Source of the DNA: Deltaproteobacteria bacterium
GTDB taxonomy: Bacteria > UBA10199 > DSSB01
Length of the DNA: 13,190 nt
Direction: 5' to 3'
NCBI GenBank assembly: GCA_021414045.1
Contig: JAIOPF010000281.1
Span: forward strand, 1-13,190
A model generated the notes under the pieces. That model was not told the DNA's origin and made no database searches. It saw only the letters and a program-made list of their open reading frames with translations. A program made the position numbers and the translations under genes. Below are positions 12,200 to 13,190 of the stretch, in pieces (the first letter of the stretch is position 1; each line of letters starts with the position of its first letter).

Positions 12200-13190
12200 A
12201 TGTCAGCACTCGAATCCATCAAAAAAGGCGCCGTCGAAATCATCTCGGAAGCGGAATTGGCCAAGAAATTGGCCAAGGGCAAGCCTCTTCGCGTGAAGGC
12301 GGGCTTCGATCCCACGGCTCCCGACCTCCATTTCGGGCACCTGGTCCTGCTGCGCAAGTTGAAGGTCTTCCAGGATTTGGGACATCAAGTGTGTTTCTTG
12401 ATCGGCGACTACACCGCCGCGATCGGCGACCCCAGTGGTCGCAATGAGACCCGACCTCCGCTCACCCGAGCGGATATCGAAAAAAACGTTCAAACTTATA
12501 AAGACCAGGTCTTTCGGGTGCTCGATCCCAAGAAGACCGAGGTGCTTTACAATTCATCGTGGCTCGACAAATTCGACGGCCGTGAAATGATCCGCCTCGC
12601 CAGCCGTTATACGGTGGCGCGCATGCTCGAGCGCAATGATTTCGAAAAACGCTATAAGGCGGGACAGTCCTTGGCCATCCATGAATTCTTGTATCCCCTG
12701 CTGCAGGGCTGGGATTCGGTGGCGATGAAGGCCGACGTCGAGTTGGGCGGCACCGACCAGAAATTTAATCTGCTGATGGGCCGGCATCTCCAACATGAAG
12801 AAGGGCAGGAAGCCCAGGTCGTCTTGACTTTGCCCTTGCTCGAGGGCCTCGATGGCGTCGACAAAATGAGCAAGTCGAAAGGCAACTACATCGGAGTTAC
12901 CGAGAGCCCTGAGTCCATGTTCGGCAAGATGATGTCGGTGTCAGACGGCTTGATGTGGCGGTATTATGAGTTGCTCACGGATCATTCCGAGGAGGAAATC
13001 TCCAAGATGCGCACCGACGTCGCCGGAGGCTCGCTTCATCCCAAGGCCGTCAAGGTGCGGCTAGCCAAGGAAATCATTTCCTATCTTCACTCTCCCGAAG
13101 CCGCATCAGATGCCGAGGCGGGCTTTGAGAAATCCTTTTCCCAGCGCCAAGTCGAGCGTCTCGAGGATGTCGTGTTTCCATCCGAGAAGA
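12200..13190 (+). CDS. tyrS: Tyrosyl-tRNA synthetase (3' end beyond the window)
   Basis: This class I synthetase charges tRNA-Tyr. The 330 visible residues include the HIGH-type motif as DLHFGH (His44-Gly46-His47), [16 protein letters not shown] (66-81), the tyrosine pocket region [20 protein letters not shown] (165-184) with GGTDQ, and the KMSKS signature (222-226) in [12 protein letters not shown]. The frame is still open at 13190, so the tail, expected to be an S4-like tRNA-binding domain to about 400 residues, is not seen. Start ATG 12200 ([10 protein letters not shown]) has no Shine-Dalgarno and lies just after a promoter, so the mRNA is nearly leaderless. No T-box leader or other tRNA-sensing element is visible upstream. 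Confidence 0.95.
   Translation, partial: MSALESIKKGAVEIISEAELAKKLAKGKPLRVKAGFDPTAPDLHFGHLVLLRKLKVFQDLGHQVCFLIGDYTAAIGDPSGRNETRPPLTRADIEKNVQTYKDQVFRVLDPKKTEVLYNSSWLDKFDGREMIRLASRYTVARMLERNDFEKRYKAGQSLAIHEFLYPLLQGWDSVAMKADVELGGTDQKFNLLMGRHLQHEEGQEAQVVLTLPLLEGLDGVDKMSKSKGNYIGVTESPESMFGKMMSVSDGLMWRYYELLTDHSEEEISKMRTDVAGGSLHPKAVKVRLAKEIISYLHSPEAASDAEAGFEKSFSQRQVERLEDVVFPSEK

Noticed and set aside
12005..12200. T-box riboswitch upstream of tyrS
   Set aside because: No specifier-loop or antiterminator consensus (GGTGGNACCGCG) is visible, and a tyrS promoter lies downstream of the structured element.

Overview
The window looks like a chromosomal segment of a moderately GC-rich Gram-negative bacterium. 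A lipoprotein signal, secretion signals, a zapA - 6S RNA - 5-formyltetrahydrofolate cyclo-ligase (5-FCL) order, sigma-54-type promoter sequence and the block rny - ymdB - tyrS together suggest a deltaproteobacterial-type lineage (Desulfobacterota, Bdellovibrionota, Myxococcota or a related uncultured group). This is inferred from gene content; the species cannot be read from the sequence.

Layout. 1-2820 is a leftward unit: a CoA-transferase of the acetyl-CoA hydrolase/4-hydroxybutyrate CoA-transferase family, a UDP-sugar epimerase, and the start of a periplasmic binding-protein-like gene that overlaps the epimerase by 4 bases. 2821-3382 is a long intergenic region. It holds a perfect 13-bp inverted repeat at the CoA-transferase start, an unrecognised structured RNA candidate with its own terminator (2941-3101), an AT-rich stretch with an exact IHF consensus match, and a strong sigma-54 promoter (3311-3325) driving an unrecognised 213-residue protein. 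A bidirectional terminator separates that gene from a convergent small lipoprotein gene. tRNA-Leu(CAG) follows on the minus strand.

4806-13190 runs rightward: RNase R; a membrane glycosyltransferase broken by an internal deletion; zapA; 6S RNA; 5-FCL; RNase Y; a YmdB-type phosphodiesterase; and tyrosyl-tRNA synthetase cut by the window end. The glycosyltransferase has lost about 25 bases, exactly the segment carrying the TED catalytic motif. A second, larger deletion joins 5-FCL without its C-terminus to RNase Y without its membrane anchor. These are either real gene-inactivating deletions or assembly errors.

Between ymdB and tyrS lies a 153-bp element with perfect 25-bp terminal inverted repeats that would fold as a three-way junction. 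It may be a MITE-like repeat or a structured RNA.

Functionally the right half is mostly RNA metabolism and housekeeping (RNase R, RNase Y, YmdB, 6S RNA, tRNA-Leu, TyrRS, ZapA). The left half is accessory metabolism and envelope functions. The glycosyltransferase and tyrS have sigma-70-like promoters so close to their start codons that their mRNAs should be leaderless or nearly so. No CRISPR array, phage module or recognisable transposase is present.
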